DNA of 64,000 nucleotides from Clostridium thailandense (GTDB lineage Bacteria > Bacillota > Clostridia > Clostridiales > Clostridiaceae), in contig NZ_JAEEGC010000072.1 of NCBI RefSeq assembly GCF_019207025.1, positions 1 to 64,000 of the forward strand, written 5' to 3'. The notes below the pieces were generated by a model. That model saw only the letters and a program-made list of their open reading frames with translations, had not been told where the DNA came from and ran no database searches. Numbering within the stretch: the stretch's first letter is position 1; every line of letters begins with the position of its first letter. Below, piece after piece: positions 18,923 to 27,793 of this stretch. Made by a program: the position numbers and the translations under genes.

Positions 18923-19312
18923 ATGAATGAAGAAATATCAAAAATATTAAAAATGGTACAGGAGGGTAAAATAACTTCTGAAAAAGCTGAGGAACTTATT
19001 GAAGCACTTAATAATAAAACTACTGTTGTTACAACTTTGGGTAACACCTCAAATGACGATGACATTCTAAATAAAATGCTAAAAATAAAAGTTATTTCTC
19101 ACGACGGTGACAATGTGAATGTAAATCTTCCAGTTAAATTTATAAAGACCGTACTCAAAACTCTTGGAAAGATCCCAATGACTGATAACATAAAGGGAAT
19201 GGAACACCTTGATTTAAATCTTATTTCTGATGCAATAGACAATGGTCTTTCAGGAAAGATCGTAGATGTAAAAAGCGGCAATGGTGATCTAGTAGAAGTT
19301 AGTATAGAGTAA
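18923..19312 (+). CDS. SHOCT-like domain protein (YvlB-type)
   Basis: This 129-residue soluble protein opens with a SHOCT-like helical hairpin (KILKMVQEGKITSEKAEELI, residues 8-27), similar to the tail of the DUF2089 protein next to it, and ends in a beta-rich domain (KIKVISHDGDNVNVNLPVKF, then KIVDVKSGNGDLVEVSIE). It lies 21 bp downstream of the DUF2089 gene with GGAGAG before ATG 18923. Proteins of this type are linked to envelope stress operons in Bacillus; that role is inference here. Confidence 0.78.
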   Translation: MNEEISKILKMVQEGKITSEKAEELIEALNNKTTVVTTLGNTSNDDDILNKMLKIKVISHDGDNVNVNLPVKFIKTVLKTLGKIPMTDNIKGMEHLDLNLISDAIDNGLSGKIVDVKSGNGDLVEVSIE

Positions 19313-19324
19313 AGAGGCCTCCCT

Positions 19325-19576
19325 ATGAGAGTATATGTTAAAACAAATAAAATGGCATTTATAATACCCTTACCTAATGCACTTTTAAAGCTTGGAGTTT
19401 CACTTATAAGAACTCCATTCATACAAAAATATATACCTGAAAAAGATAAAAAATATATAAACATTATTAATTTTAAAGAGCTTTCAAATTGTATTGATAT
19501 TTTAAAGGAATACAAAGGCCTAAAAATTGTAGATGTTCACTCAAAAGATGGAAATCATGTAACTATAACTTTATAG
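19325..19576 (+). CDS. Hypothetical protein, third gene of the DUF2089 operon
   Basis: The 83-residue product has no named domain that I recognise. Its ending (LKIVDVHSKDGNHVTITL) closely resembles the end of the preceding protein (KIVDVKSGNGDLVEVSIE), and FIIPLPNALLKLGVSLIRTP resembles its VNLPVKFIKTVLKTLGKIP. It therefore looks like a shortened paralogue of the beta-rich domain without the SHOCT helices. It starts 12 bp after the previous stop, so it is co-translated. Its function is unknown. Confidence 0.7.
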   Translation: MRVYVKTNKMAFIIPLPNALLKLGVSLIRTPFIQKYIPEKDKKYINIINFKELSNCIDILKEYKGLKIVDVHSKDGNHVTITL

Positions 19577-19973
19577 GTGAAACGTCAATTTTTATCTGTA
19601 AGGATAAAAAAACAAAATTTTAAAAAACTTATTATTTTATATGTATGAATAGTGTTTTCTCTTCCTCTTTATATAAGTTTTCCCAGAACTTATATAAAGA
19701 GGAAACACTTAATTAAAGTTAGGTCCTAAAGAGGCGTAAATAATGCTATTTCTATGATTATAGTCCTGTATCTCAGAGGTATAATCTATGGACTACTGGA
19801 ATAAAAACAGTATTTTATGTAGATACTATCAGCAGTATTTTCACTTCTTATAAACTATAAAAACTCAAATGTTTTCATTTTAAAAACAGTCTCAAATTTG
19901 AATAATCATCTTATTATTTCTCTGAAACTAAACAATATTTGAAGTAACATTATTATCTTTTCAAGTATTTTGT
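19577..19973. other. Intergenic region between convergent genes
   Basis: This stretch holds the long hairpin at 19651-19709 and nothing else recognisable. It separates the plus-strand DUF2089 operon from the minus-strand DUF421 gene. Confidence 0.5.
19651..19709. repeat. Long inverted repeat between convergent genes
   Basis: CCTCTTTATATAAGTT (19664-19679) pairs perfectly with AACTTATATAAAGAGG (19687-19702) around a 7-base loop. Outside it AGTGTTT (19651-19657) pairs with AAACACT (19703-19709) with a 6-base bulge on one side. Long T-runs do not follow, so it is not a textbook terminator, though its place between convergent genes suggests termination. Confidence 0.7.
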
Positions 19974-20645
19974 CTATTTCCTTAATATAACTACATTCCA
20001 ACATGAATCCAATTCTGCTAAAGCCACTTCATTCTTATATTCTTTAACACCTTGTTTTTTGAGTTCTCCTAAAAGCCAAGATTCGCTTTTTTCTATGTGT
20101 TTTAAATTTACATAATCTATGCTACCATCAATAATTAGCGGTAAAGTAATGGGGTTATTTGCTGCTTGTATATTTAGATCTTTTAATGTAACAGGCTTAT
20201 TTTCAGCCTTCGGAAAAACGGATAAGTTTCCTTGTGGCTCAAAAAATGCAGTTTCCACATCTGAGACCTTGTCATACCCTTGTTGCCTTAGGAGCCCCTC
20301 CAGCTGATTCAAACTAAAATTTAATCTTTTGAGAACTTCCATATTAATTTGCCCATTCTCTATGACTTTAGTTGCTGTATGCTCAAAAAATGCAGTGAAT
20401 TTATTCACAATGGCTAATCGAGCTGCAACAGCTATTAGAATCACTAAAAATCCAATACCATAAACTGATTTTATAACCACTTTATCTACTAATGGCTCAG
20501 ATGCCACATTAGCCAGTATCATTAATCCTGCAATTTCATAAGCGGTCATTTCCGCCATCGCCTTTTTTGTCATTATTCTTGTTGCCAAATAAGTAAAAAA
20601 ATATACTAAAAACACTCTTATGGAATAACTTACAATTATAAACAT
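19974..20645 (-). CDS. DUF421 (YetF-like) membrane protein
   Basis: With start ATG 20645, which has GGAGG five bases upstream, the protein is 223 residues. The longer TTG start would overlap that site. Three membrane helices fill about residues 1-75, including MTKKAMAEMTAYEIAGLMI, the family's conserved segment. The cytoplasmic DUF421 domain follows with IENGQINMEVLKRLNFSLNQ and LEGLLRQQGYDKVSDVETAF. The family is linked to spore and envelope stress, without a defined activity. It is co-oriented with the DUF4363 gene 50 bp upstream, a frequent partnership. Confidence 0.88.
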   Translation of the reverse strand: MFIIVSYSIRVFLVYFFTYLATRIMTKKAMAEMTAYEIAGLMILANVASEPLVDKVVIKSVYGIGFLVILIAVAARLAIVNKFTAFFEHTATKVIENGQINMEVLKRLNFSLNQLEGLLRQQGYDKVSDVETAFFEPQGNLSVFPKAENKPVTLKDLNIQAANNPITLPLIIDGSIDYVNLKHIEKSESWLLGELKKQGVKEYKNEVALAELDSCWNVVILRK

Positions 20646-20695
20646 TAAAGCCTCCAAAAAAATTTTAACATTTTACCCAATGCTCAAGTTCCTAT

Positions 20696-21067
20696 TTATG
20701 GTCCAGAGAAAGGTTTTATAACCAGATTTATTGTTTCTCTTAATGCACCTATATACTCTAAAGCACTGTCTTGTTTATATTTTACGGTTATTTCTAACTG
20801 TCCAATTGTATGTTCAAAAACCGTTAACGCCTCTGTAGCATTGTTCATCTGAATAAACATTCTATTTTTCATAAAATTATCTTTTAACTTCGCAGTATAC
20901 TCGCTTGCTTGAGTCCAATTATTCATTTCAATACTTTCTTCAATTGTATTCAACTGATTCTTCATTGAATTTAGTGGTAAAATGCGTTGAAAGACCATCC
21001 ACATCACAACAAATGCAAGAATCCAAGTAAGTGCTATCTTGTACCTTACTTCATATCTGTCAAACAT
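20696..21067 (-). CDS. DUF4363 family protein
   Basis: This 123-residue protein has an N-terminal membrane helix (about residues 12-30, ALTWILAFVVMWMVFQRI) and an extracytoplasmic helical domain with WTQASEYTAKLKDNFMKNRM, the tetratricopeptide-like pattern of DUF4363. Start ATG 21067 follows AGAGGTG. It precedes the DUF421 gene in one operon; both probably sit at the membrane together. Confidence 0.8.
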   Translation of the reverse strand: MFDRYEVRYKIALTWILAFVVMWMVFQRILPLNSMKNQLNTIEESIEMNNWTQASEYTAKLKDNFMKNRMFIQMNNATEALTVFEHTIGQLEITVKYKQDSALEYIGALRETINLVIKPFSGP

Positions 21068-21316
21068 TTTTTACACCTCTGATAAATTTAATTTTGCCTA
21101 GCATAGTTTACTAAATCACTACTTTTCCTTATTGTTTATTATCACAAATTTAAAGCCAATTATGCTTTTAAAAAACAAAGTTATTGATTTTCTTTTAGTA
21201 TTTATGATTACTTTTATCTTTAATTTACATAATATTATATTTGTTAACAGTAATTCAAAAATATAAGAGGTCATTGCAACCCCTTAAAAAAATAAGTAAA
21301 ACACTTTTATATTAAT

Positions 21317-22729
21317 TTAACTACGATTCAAAATCTTTAAAAAAGCACTAACAATCTTTGGGTCAAAATAAATACCTGAATGATTTCTGATAAAATCTAT
21401 AACTTCATTTTTCGAAACAATTTCGTATTTGTTAATCATTGAATCATAGGTGTCTAAAACTGAAATAATACGTGAGTTCAAAGATATGTTTTCTTCCTTA
21501 AGTCCTTGAGGATATCCACTGCCATCCCACATTTCATGATGACTTAAAATATCTATTGCAATAGGTGCTATATCTGGTAAGGCATTAGCTATTCTATAGC
21601 CTATTTCACAATGACTTTTAAATATATTTTCCTCTTCTAGTGTAAGATCTGGATTTTTTTCGATTATATAATCGGGGATAGCTGTAATCCCTATATCATG
21701 AAGCAATGCTAAAAGCTTTAAGTTATCAATCTGTTTAATAGTAAGTCTAAGTTCTTTCCCCATTTCACTGCATAACTCTTTAAGTCTGTTACTATGAGCC
21801 TCAGTTCCAAGCGAGCGTTCATGTAAAATCTTAACCAAGGTAGATATTATTGAATTTCTAATACTTTTGCTCTCTGTTAATTTATTATTATACATTCTAT
21901 CTTCGGCAATTTTGTAGATATTCATAATATCTTGACCCATATGCTCCTTTACAGAATAACCAAATGATATGCTAGGCTTTATAGGATATTTTTTAGCATT
22001 AGAGCATTTATCTTTAATTCTATCTATAATATTTTCAGCTTCTGAAATATTTGTTTTAGGCAGTAAAATGAGAAACTCATCTCCACCAATTCTTGCTGCT
22101 ATTTCATCTTCCCTACATTCATCTTTTATTATATCAGCTATTTTTTTCAGTAATACATCTCCTGCTTCATGTCCAAAGGCATCATTTGTAAGCTTTAAGC
22201 CATTTACATCCCCCATAATGAGCGCAATAGGAAGATTTCTCTCTGCATCTATTCTTCTCATGTTCTCTTCGGAATATCTCCTATTATATAATCCTGTTAG
22301 CTTATCATGATAGCTAAGATAAATTATTTCCTCTTTTCTTATCATAAGATCAATCGCATTTTTAACTTTTAAGGGTAATGATATTTTCATTGCTTCTTCA
22401 CTAAGAGGTTTTGAAAAATAATCATAAGCACCAAGACTCAAAGCCTTCTCAATGGCCTGCTTATCTGATGTACCAGTACACACAATTACAGGTATATCCA
22501 TCAAATTAACATCTTCCTTCATTTCGTTCAAAATTTCAAATCCATTCTTTTCTGGCATGATTATATCAAGAATGCATACATGTATATTGTTTGACAAAAG
22601 CTTGTCCGAAATATCCAGTCCATTATCAGCTTCAAATATATTTGCACTTTGGAGTCTTTTTCTAATAATTTCACCAATCATTTTTCTTTCAATAGGAGAA
22701 TCATCAATAATCATTATATTTCCTATCAT
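21317..22729 (-). CDS. Response regulator with GGDEF and HD-GYP domains
   Basis: The 470-residue protein has three domains: REC (residues 3-120, phosphoacceptor D55 in VCILDIIMPEKNG), GGDEF (about 137-265, intact GGDEF at 215-219), and HD-GYP (about 288-468, HD at 343-344, HH at 396-397, GYP at 404-406). It can in principle both make and break cyclic di-GMP. The product-inhibition site RxxD reads REDE (206-209), so feedback inhibition may be lost. It starts 13 bp after the stop of the hybrid kinase gene and forms an operon with it, so that kinase is its probable phosphodonor. Confidence 0.93.
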   Translation of the reverse strand: MIGNIMIIDDSPIERKMIGEIIRKRLQSANIFEADNGLDISDKLLSNNIHVCILDIIMPEKNGFEILNEMKEDVNLMDIPVIVCTGTSDKQAIEKALSLGAYDYFSKPLSEEAMKISLPLKVKNAIDLMIRKEEIIYLSYHDKLTGLYNRRYSEENMRRIDAERNLPIALIMGDVNGLKLTNDAFGHEAGDVLLKKIADIIKDECREDEIAARIGGDEFLILLPKTNISEAENIIDRIKDKCSNAKKYPIKPSISFGYSVKEHMGQDIMNIYKIAEDRMYNNKLTESKSIRNSIISTLVKILHERSLGTEAHSNRLKELCSEMGKELRLTIKQIDNLKLLALLHDIGITAIPDYIIEKNPDLTLEEENIFKSHCEIGYRIANALPDIAPIAIDILSHHEMWDGSGYPQGLKEENISLNSRIISVLDTYDSMINKYEIVSKNEVIDFIRNHSGIYFDPKIVSAFLKILNRS

Positions 22730-22742
22730 AAACTAGCCCTCC

Positions 22743-25700
22743 TTATTTCTCTAGATAGTTATATAACAGCTTCTCCATTTTATCTATTATAGAAATTAAC
22801 AAATGAATATCACCATTTTTCACTGCTTCTTCAGCTAACAATGCATTCTTAGCTATATCATTAGCCCTTACATTCCCTGCTGAACCTTTTAATTGATGCA
22901 AAAAATTACCAATTTCAATCAAATCATTATTTCCTATATCTTCTTTAATCTTAGCTAAAAGTTTTTTTGCCTGTCTACAGAAATCTTCCAATAATTCCTC
23001 ACAGAATTCTTTTTCCAATCCAGATTGCTCCATTAAGTCAACTGCAACTTCGGAAAAACAGGAACTTTTAGTTTTTTCTTTATTTTCATCCTCAAGCACC
23101 TTACTATACTTTTGGATCATATTTAAAACCTGATCTAAATTAAATGGTTTGCTCAAATAATCGTCCATACCAGCTTCTAAGCACTTATTATCGTCACCTT
23201 TCATAGAGTATGCAGTCATAGCTACAACAGGAGTATGTTTTTTATCTCCCTCCGCAGCACGTATCTTTCTTGTTGCCTCATAACCATCCATAACTGGCAT
23301 TTGACAATCCATAAATATAATATCGTATGCTTTAGATTCACAAGCTTTTAAGGCCTCTGATCCGTTAATAGCAATATCGCAAGTAAATCCTTTCATTTTT
23401 ATAAGTGTAACAAAAAATTTTATATTTATATCATTATCTTCAACTAATAGTATCTTTAATTTATTATTATGTTTAGCTTCTTCTGCAATATGCTTAGTAA
23501 TAAACGCATGCCCCTGTTCTTCTTTTAAATTTTTATCTGCAATAACCATCGCCACACAATCAAGCAGATCACTCCGTTTATAAGGCTTTGAAATATATCC
23601 TGAAAACTCTTTTTCTTTTGCCTGTTTTGCTTCTGAATTAGTAGTTACTGACGTTAAAAGTATAAGTGGAATATCCTTTAAAGAATTCATTTTCTTTATT
23701 GCTGCCGCTAACTCAAACCCAGACATTCCTATCATTTTATAATCAACTAAAATCGCATTGTATGAATTTTGGTAATTTTCAAACTTATTCAAAACCTCCG
23801 CTGGACTTTCTGCTTCATCTACTACTCCTCCAACTTCTTCAAGGTATACTTTTGCTATATAACGATTCATTTTATAATCATCTATAACTAGTATTTTTTT
23901 ACCATTGATGATAGAATAATCAGGAATATTTGGAATTACTGAATCTCTTGACTTATCCAATGTTAAATTAAAGGTAAAAGTTGTTCCTATGTCTTTTTCG
24001 CTTATAAGACTTATTGATCCACCCATCATTTCAACCAAGCGCTTGCATATTACGAGTCCCAGTCCAGTTCCACCATACTTTCGTGTAGAAGAAGAATCAG
24101 CCTGGTTAAAGGGTTTGAAAAGTTTGTTAATTTCCGCCTTTGTCATACCTATTCCAGTATCCTTTATTTCAAAAGAAATTTCAACATCTTTATCGGTTTC
24201 TTTTACCATTGAAGCTTCTATAAACACCTCACCTTTATCAGTAAACTTTACTGCATTACTGACTAAATTGCTTATAACTTGCCTTAATTTTGTAGGATCG
24301 CCTATAACAAAGTTTGGTATAGCTGAGCTGATAAGCATATTTAGTTCAAGTCCTTTTTCCCTTGCCTTAGCATCATATAGGAATATAGTCGTCTCAACTG
24401 CCGAACGTATATCAAAAGGAATATATTCGTTTTCCATCCTTCCAGCTTCAATTTTTGAAATATCAAGTATATCATTAATAACCGAAAGTAATGTATCTGT
24501 GGAAATTTTTATTGTCTGAACATAATCTTTTTGATAGCTATCTAATTCCGTGTTTTCAAGAAGATGTAAAAAGCCAACAATTCCATTCATAGGCGTTCTT
24601 ATTTCATGACTCATATTGGCCAAAAATTGGCTCTTCGCCATATTTGCCTCTTCTGCTGCTTCTTTTGCAAGAATTAGTTCATTAGTTCTATCTTTGACCT
24701 TTTCTTCAAGATTATTTATTAGTGAATTTAATTCTTCAGCCATCTGGTTAAATCCCTTAGATAATTTACCAATCTCATCTTTCCTAAAAATCTTGGCTCT
24801 TTGAGACAGATTCCCCTTTGAAAACTCTTCTATAACTCCTATTAAATGATTAATTGGTTTAAGAATAAATCCTGTACTTTTTATATGAATTATGATGGCT
24901 AAAATAAGAGTAATAATTGCCAGTAATATAGAAGTATTCTTATTACTTTTTATTTCCTTAGTAAATACACTCTCTGGTACAGAAGTTATAATCACCCAGT
25001 CTAATCCATATTTTTTATATTCTAATGTTGTTATACGAAACTTCTCGTTGCCCTGTTTTGAAATAAAGTTATTTTTTGAAGTATCTTTGTAGTTTACATA
25101 AGCTTCTCTAATTGGATTATTTTCAATTTCTCCAATTGAAAATCTTCTAATATTTCCATCTGGAAGGTCTTGAAAATTAGGCTTATCCAATGAATTTGCA
25201 ATAAGATATCCTGAATTCTTTTCAATAATATACATAGTAGCTGAGTTATCTTTTGCATTCCTTTTTAAAGCTTCGTTTAACCGTGAAAGAGTTATATGTG
25301 TACCTAATACCCCTTGAAGCTTTCCCATCTCATTATAAATAGGATATGCTGCAGATAACACTAAATCATCTTTTGCAAAATGCTTATAGATACTTGAGAA
25401 AACAGGAGTTCTTTTCTCCTTTGCCATAATATACCAATCTCTCTTTCGAGGATCAAATTCGCCATAATCTTTTATAAAACTTCCTTCAGTTAAATCATTA
25501 TTTGTCGTATAATATAAAGAATGCCCATTAGTCTCAGCGCCACTTCTATATAGCTCTATTTTATTTTCTTGATTTTTTCGAGCTCCATAATATTCTCCAC
25601 TCTCGGTACCGAAACTAAAACTGTATATTTCCTCATTACTTGATTTTATCACTCCAACAAAATAAGCATCACGTTGTCTTTTGTTCTGTATATCTACTAT

Positions 25701-25970
25701 TTTGTTTTGAATTAAATAATGATTAATTTCATTATTACTTAAAGGAACAGTTAGTAGAGTTTCTATTTCGTTGAAAGTATTTTGATTTATATCATACTCC
25801 ATTTTTATAATAGTATTATCCATAGACGTTTTCCAGCTTGACAGTATAATGCTTGTTATAATAACTATCATGATGGTCATAAGTGCAATAAATGAAATGC
25901 TAATTAATAACCTCAGTGAACCTCCACGCTTGATCATATCAATAATTTTTAATTTTACTTTACCAAACAT
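22743..25970 (-). CDS. Hybrid sensor histidine kinase with dCache, two REC and HPt domains
   Basis: The protein is about 1075 residues. It has a membrane helix near residues 20-40, a double-Cache extracellular sensor to about 345, a second membrane helix, HAMP, HisKA ([20 protein letters not shown]), HATPase ([15 protein letters not shown] and [12 protein letters not shown]), REC1 ([12 protein letters not shown]), REC2 ([13 protein letters not shown]) and an HPt domain with [12 protein letters not shown]. The phosphorelay His-Asp-His is thus in one chain. ATG 25970 is preferred to the GTG at 25979 because AAGG lies at better spacing. It is first in the operon with the GGDEF/HD-GYP regulator and so likely feeds cyclic di-GMP output. 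Confidence 0.93.
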   Translation of the reverse strand: MFGKVKLKIIDMIKRGGSLRLLISISFIALMTIMIVIITSIILSSWKTSMDNTIIKMEYDINQNTFNEIETLLTVPLSNNEINHYLIQNKIVDIQNKRQRDAYFVGVIKSSNEEIYSFSFGTESGEYYGARKNQENKIELYRSGAETNGHSLYYTTNNDLTEGSFIKDYGEFDPRKRDWYIMAKEKRTPVFSSIYKHFAKDDLVLSAAYPIYNEMGKLQGVLGTHITLSRLNEALKRNAKDNSATMYIIEKNSGYLIANSLDKPNFQDLPDGNIRRFSIGEIENNPIREAYVNYKDTSKNNFISKQGNEKFRITTLEYKKYGLDWVIITSVPESVFTKEIKSNKNTSILLAIITLILAIIIHIKSTGFILKPINHLIGVIEEFSKGNLSQRAKIFRKDEIGKLSKGFNQMAEELNSLINNLEEKVKDRTNELILAKEAAEEANMAKSQFLANMSHEIRTPMNGIVGFLHLLENTELDSYQKDYVQTIKISTDTLLSVINDILDISKIEAGRMENEYIPFDIRSAVETTIFLYDAKAREKGLELNMLISSAIPNFVIGDPTKLRQVISNLVSNAVKFTDKGEVFIEASMVKETDKDVEISFEIKDTGIGMTKAEINKLFKPFNQADSSSTRKYGGTGLGLVICKRLVEMMGGSISLISEKDIGTTFTFNLTLDKSRDSVIPNIPDYSIINGKKILVIDDYKMNRYIAKVYLEEVGGVVDEAESPAEVLNKFENYQNSYNAILVDYKMIGMSGFELAAAIKKMNSLKDIPLILLTSVTTNSEAKQAKEKEFSGYISKPYKRSDLLDCVAMVIADKNLKEEQGHAFITKHIAEEAKHNNKLKILLVEDNDINIKFFVTLIKMKGFTCDIAINGSEALKACESKAYDIIFMDCQMPVMDGYEATRKIRAAEGDKKHTPVVAMTAYSMKGDDNKCLEAGMDDYLSKPFNLDQVLNMIQKYSKVLEDENKEKTKSSCFSEVAVDLMEQSGLEKEFCEELLEDFCRQAKKLLAKIKEDIGNNDLIEIGNFLHQLKGSAGNVRANDIAKNALLAEEAVKNGDIHLLISIIDKMEKLLYNYLEK

Positions 25971-26333
25971 GAATATCACATCCTTCTCAAGTTCATTAAT
26001 TCAAATATCTTATATTAAATTTCATCCCCTTTTAGTATATTTACAATTCCTATTGAATAATAAGAATTATCTTCTCTATATTATAAATTATAACTGCTTA
26101 GAAAATAATAATGCAATAGTTATCGAATTATTTTTTAACTTTTCTGAAATTTCTCTCTAATTCACTATTTTCTATTAATATATTGTTTTAAGACTCATAC
26201 TACTATAAACTATATTTCATTATATCAAAATCTTATAGAAGAGATTTAAGCTATTAATATTTAATATGGTTATAGAAAGTTTAACATTGTAATGATAGAA
26301 TTCAGATATGAATATAGAAAGGTGATGATTTAA
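25971..26333. other. Divergent promoter region
   Basis: AT-rich region between the divergent kinase operon and the methyltransferase-like gene. No convincing operator or gene is seen. Confidence 0.45.
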
Positions 26334-27401
26334 TTGTTTAAAGAAGAAATGACTCCAAAAGAGAGAGTAGAAGCTTTTTCTAGAGGAGAAGAAATTGATA
26401 GATTAATATGCGTTCCTGATATGGGAGTTACCATGGTACCTTTTATTGGAGTTACAGCTAAAGAATATTATCATTCAGCAGAGCTTATGGCAAACTTGGA
26501 AATAGCTTTATTTAAAAGACTTCGCCATGATGGTGTAAGTATATCTACTAGTCTTAGGGGAGTCGCTGAAGCTATGGGGTCTAAAGTAGGTTATCCCGAT
26601 TATGGTATATCTTATTTAATAGAACCAGCTATAAAATCTGTAAATGAAATAGAATCTCTTAAAATTATAGATCCTCTAAAAGATGGTAATCTTCCAGTTT
26701 TAATCGAAGCTATAAAGCTTACTAGAGATGCCCTTATAGATGAAGTAGATGTTGGTGCTGCTATGTCAGGGCCTTTTAGTGTTGCAGCTTCCGTTGTAGG
26801 AACAGAAAATCTATTAAAATGGATGATTAAGTATCCTAAAAAAGTTCATACTTTAATGGATATTGTAGCAGAATGTAATAATAGATATATAGAGGAAGTG
26901 TCTAAGCTAGGTGTATCTATTGGATTTGCAGATCCAGTTTCATCTACCAGCCTTATAAGTCCAAAACAATTTAAAGAATTCTCTCTACCTGCCCTTCAAA
27001 AAAATATTAATAAAATAAAAGAAAAGACTGGAGGCTCTCCTGCAATACATATTTGTGGCAAAAGCAAAGGCATATGGGAAGACGTTGTAAATGCAGGCGT
27101 TTCTAATTTTAGTATCGACAATGCAGAGGATTTAGAAGAAGCTAAAGAACTAATTGGAGATAGAGTTGTTATCACTGGAAATGTTCCACCAGTAGATACT
27201 ATATATGCGGGAACAAAAGATGATATTTTTAACTCAGTTAAAGAATGTATTAGAAAAGGTTATGATTCTAAAAAAGGTTATATTTTAAGTACAGGCTGTC
27301 AAATTCCAATGCATACGCCAATAGAAAAGGTTGAAATGTTTATGGAGGCAGGAAGAACCTATGGTAAATGTCCAATAGATTTGAAACTATTAAACGAGTA
27401 A
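26334..27401 (+). CDS. Uroporphyrinogen decarboxylase-family protein (MtaA/CmuA-like)
   Basis: The 355-residue protein has the UroD/MtaA barrel pattern: MTPKERVEAFSRGEEIDR at the start, and SPAIHICGKSKGIW near residue 240, whose H-x-C is the zinc and thiol-binding motif of methylcobamide:CoM methyltransferases. STGCQIPMHTPIEKV near 325 supplies the second cysteine. The zinc motif argues for corrinoid methyl transfer rather than haem synthesis. It starts with TTG 26334 behind AAAGGTG. No corrinoid protein or MtaB/MttB-type partner is adjacent, so it acts on a partner elsewhere. A terminator follows directly. Confidence 0.85.
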   Translation: MFKEEMTPKERVEAFSRGEEIDRLICVPDMGVTMVPFIGVTAKEYYHSAELMANLEIALFKRLRHDGVSISTSLRGVAEAMGSKVGYPDYGISYLIEPAIKSVNEIESLKIIDPLKDGNLPVLIEAIKLTRDALIDEVDVGAAMSGPFSVAASVVGTENLLKWMIKYPKKVHTLMDIVAECNNRYIEEVSKLGVSIGFADPVSSTSLISPKQFKEFSLPALQKNINKIKEKTGGSPAIHICGKSKGIWEDVVNAGVSNFSIDNAEDLEEAKELIGDRVVITGNVPPVDTIYAGTKDDIFNSVKECIRKGYDSKKGYILSTGCQIPMHTPIEKVEMFMEAGRTYGKCPIDLKLLNE

Positions 27402-27426
27402 CAACGAAAGCTTCTTTACTCCTGCA

Positions 27427-27470
27427 AAAACACCTCCAATCTGTCATTTTATACAGTTTAGAGGTGTTTT
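27427..27470 (+). terminator. Bidirectional terminator
   Basis: AAAACACCTC pairs with GAGGTGTTTT, and CTGT/ACAG pairs inside the loop. It lies between the convergent methyltransferase-like and copper chaperone genes and has T-runs on both strands. Confidence 0.85.
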
Positions 27471-27485
27471 CACATTTACTTTTAA

Positions 27486-27701
27486 TTAAGCTTCTTCAAT
27501 GCCTACTACTTCATATCCAGCATCTTCAATTGCAAATTTTATATCTCCATCGCTAACTTCGCCACTAGCTTCAATTACTGCAGTTTTTAATTCTAAATCA
27601 ACATTTACATTAGTTACTCCCTTAAGATCCTCTAAAGCATTTTTCACATGGTTAACGCAATGTCCACAACTCATTCCTTCAACTAATATCTTCTTTTTCA
27701 T
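27486..27701 (-). CDS. copZ: Copper chaperone, CopZ-like heavy-metal-associated domain
   Basis: From ATG 27701 the product is 71 residues, one HMA domain. It has the metal-binding motif GMSCGHC and the usual VKNALEDLKGVTNVNVDLE and IKFAIEDAGYEV segments. It carries Cu(I) to the ATPase encoded just upstream. The longer ATG at 27719 would include the Shine-Dalgarno AAGGGAG within the gene, so the shorter start is chosen. It is separated from copA by about 92 bp on the same strand and is probably co-transcribed. Confidence 0.92.
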   Translation of the reverse strand: MKKKILVEGMSCGHCVNHVKNALEDLKGVTNVNVDLELKTAVIEASGEVSDGDIKFAIEDAGYEVVGIEEA

Positions 27702-27793
27702 TTTAATTTCTCCCTTCATTTATGTAATTTATATGAATAACAAAATCAGAAAGTTGACCTATTTAGAATAAGCCAGCTTTCGGTTTTGTTTAT

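Noticed and set aside
24000-24520. Plus-strand open frame opposite the hybrid kinase
   Set aside because: The kinase frame carries all the expected motifs; the opposite frame has none and no start signals.
26334-27401. HemE, the haem biosynthesis uroporphyrinogen decarboxylase
   Set aside because: The H-x-C and later Cys are metal-binding features of methyltransferases and no haem genes are near.
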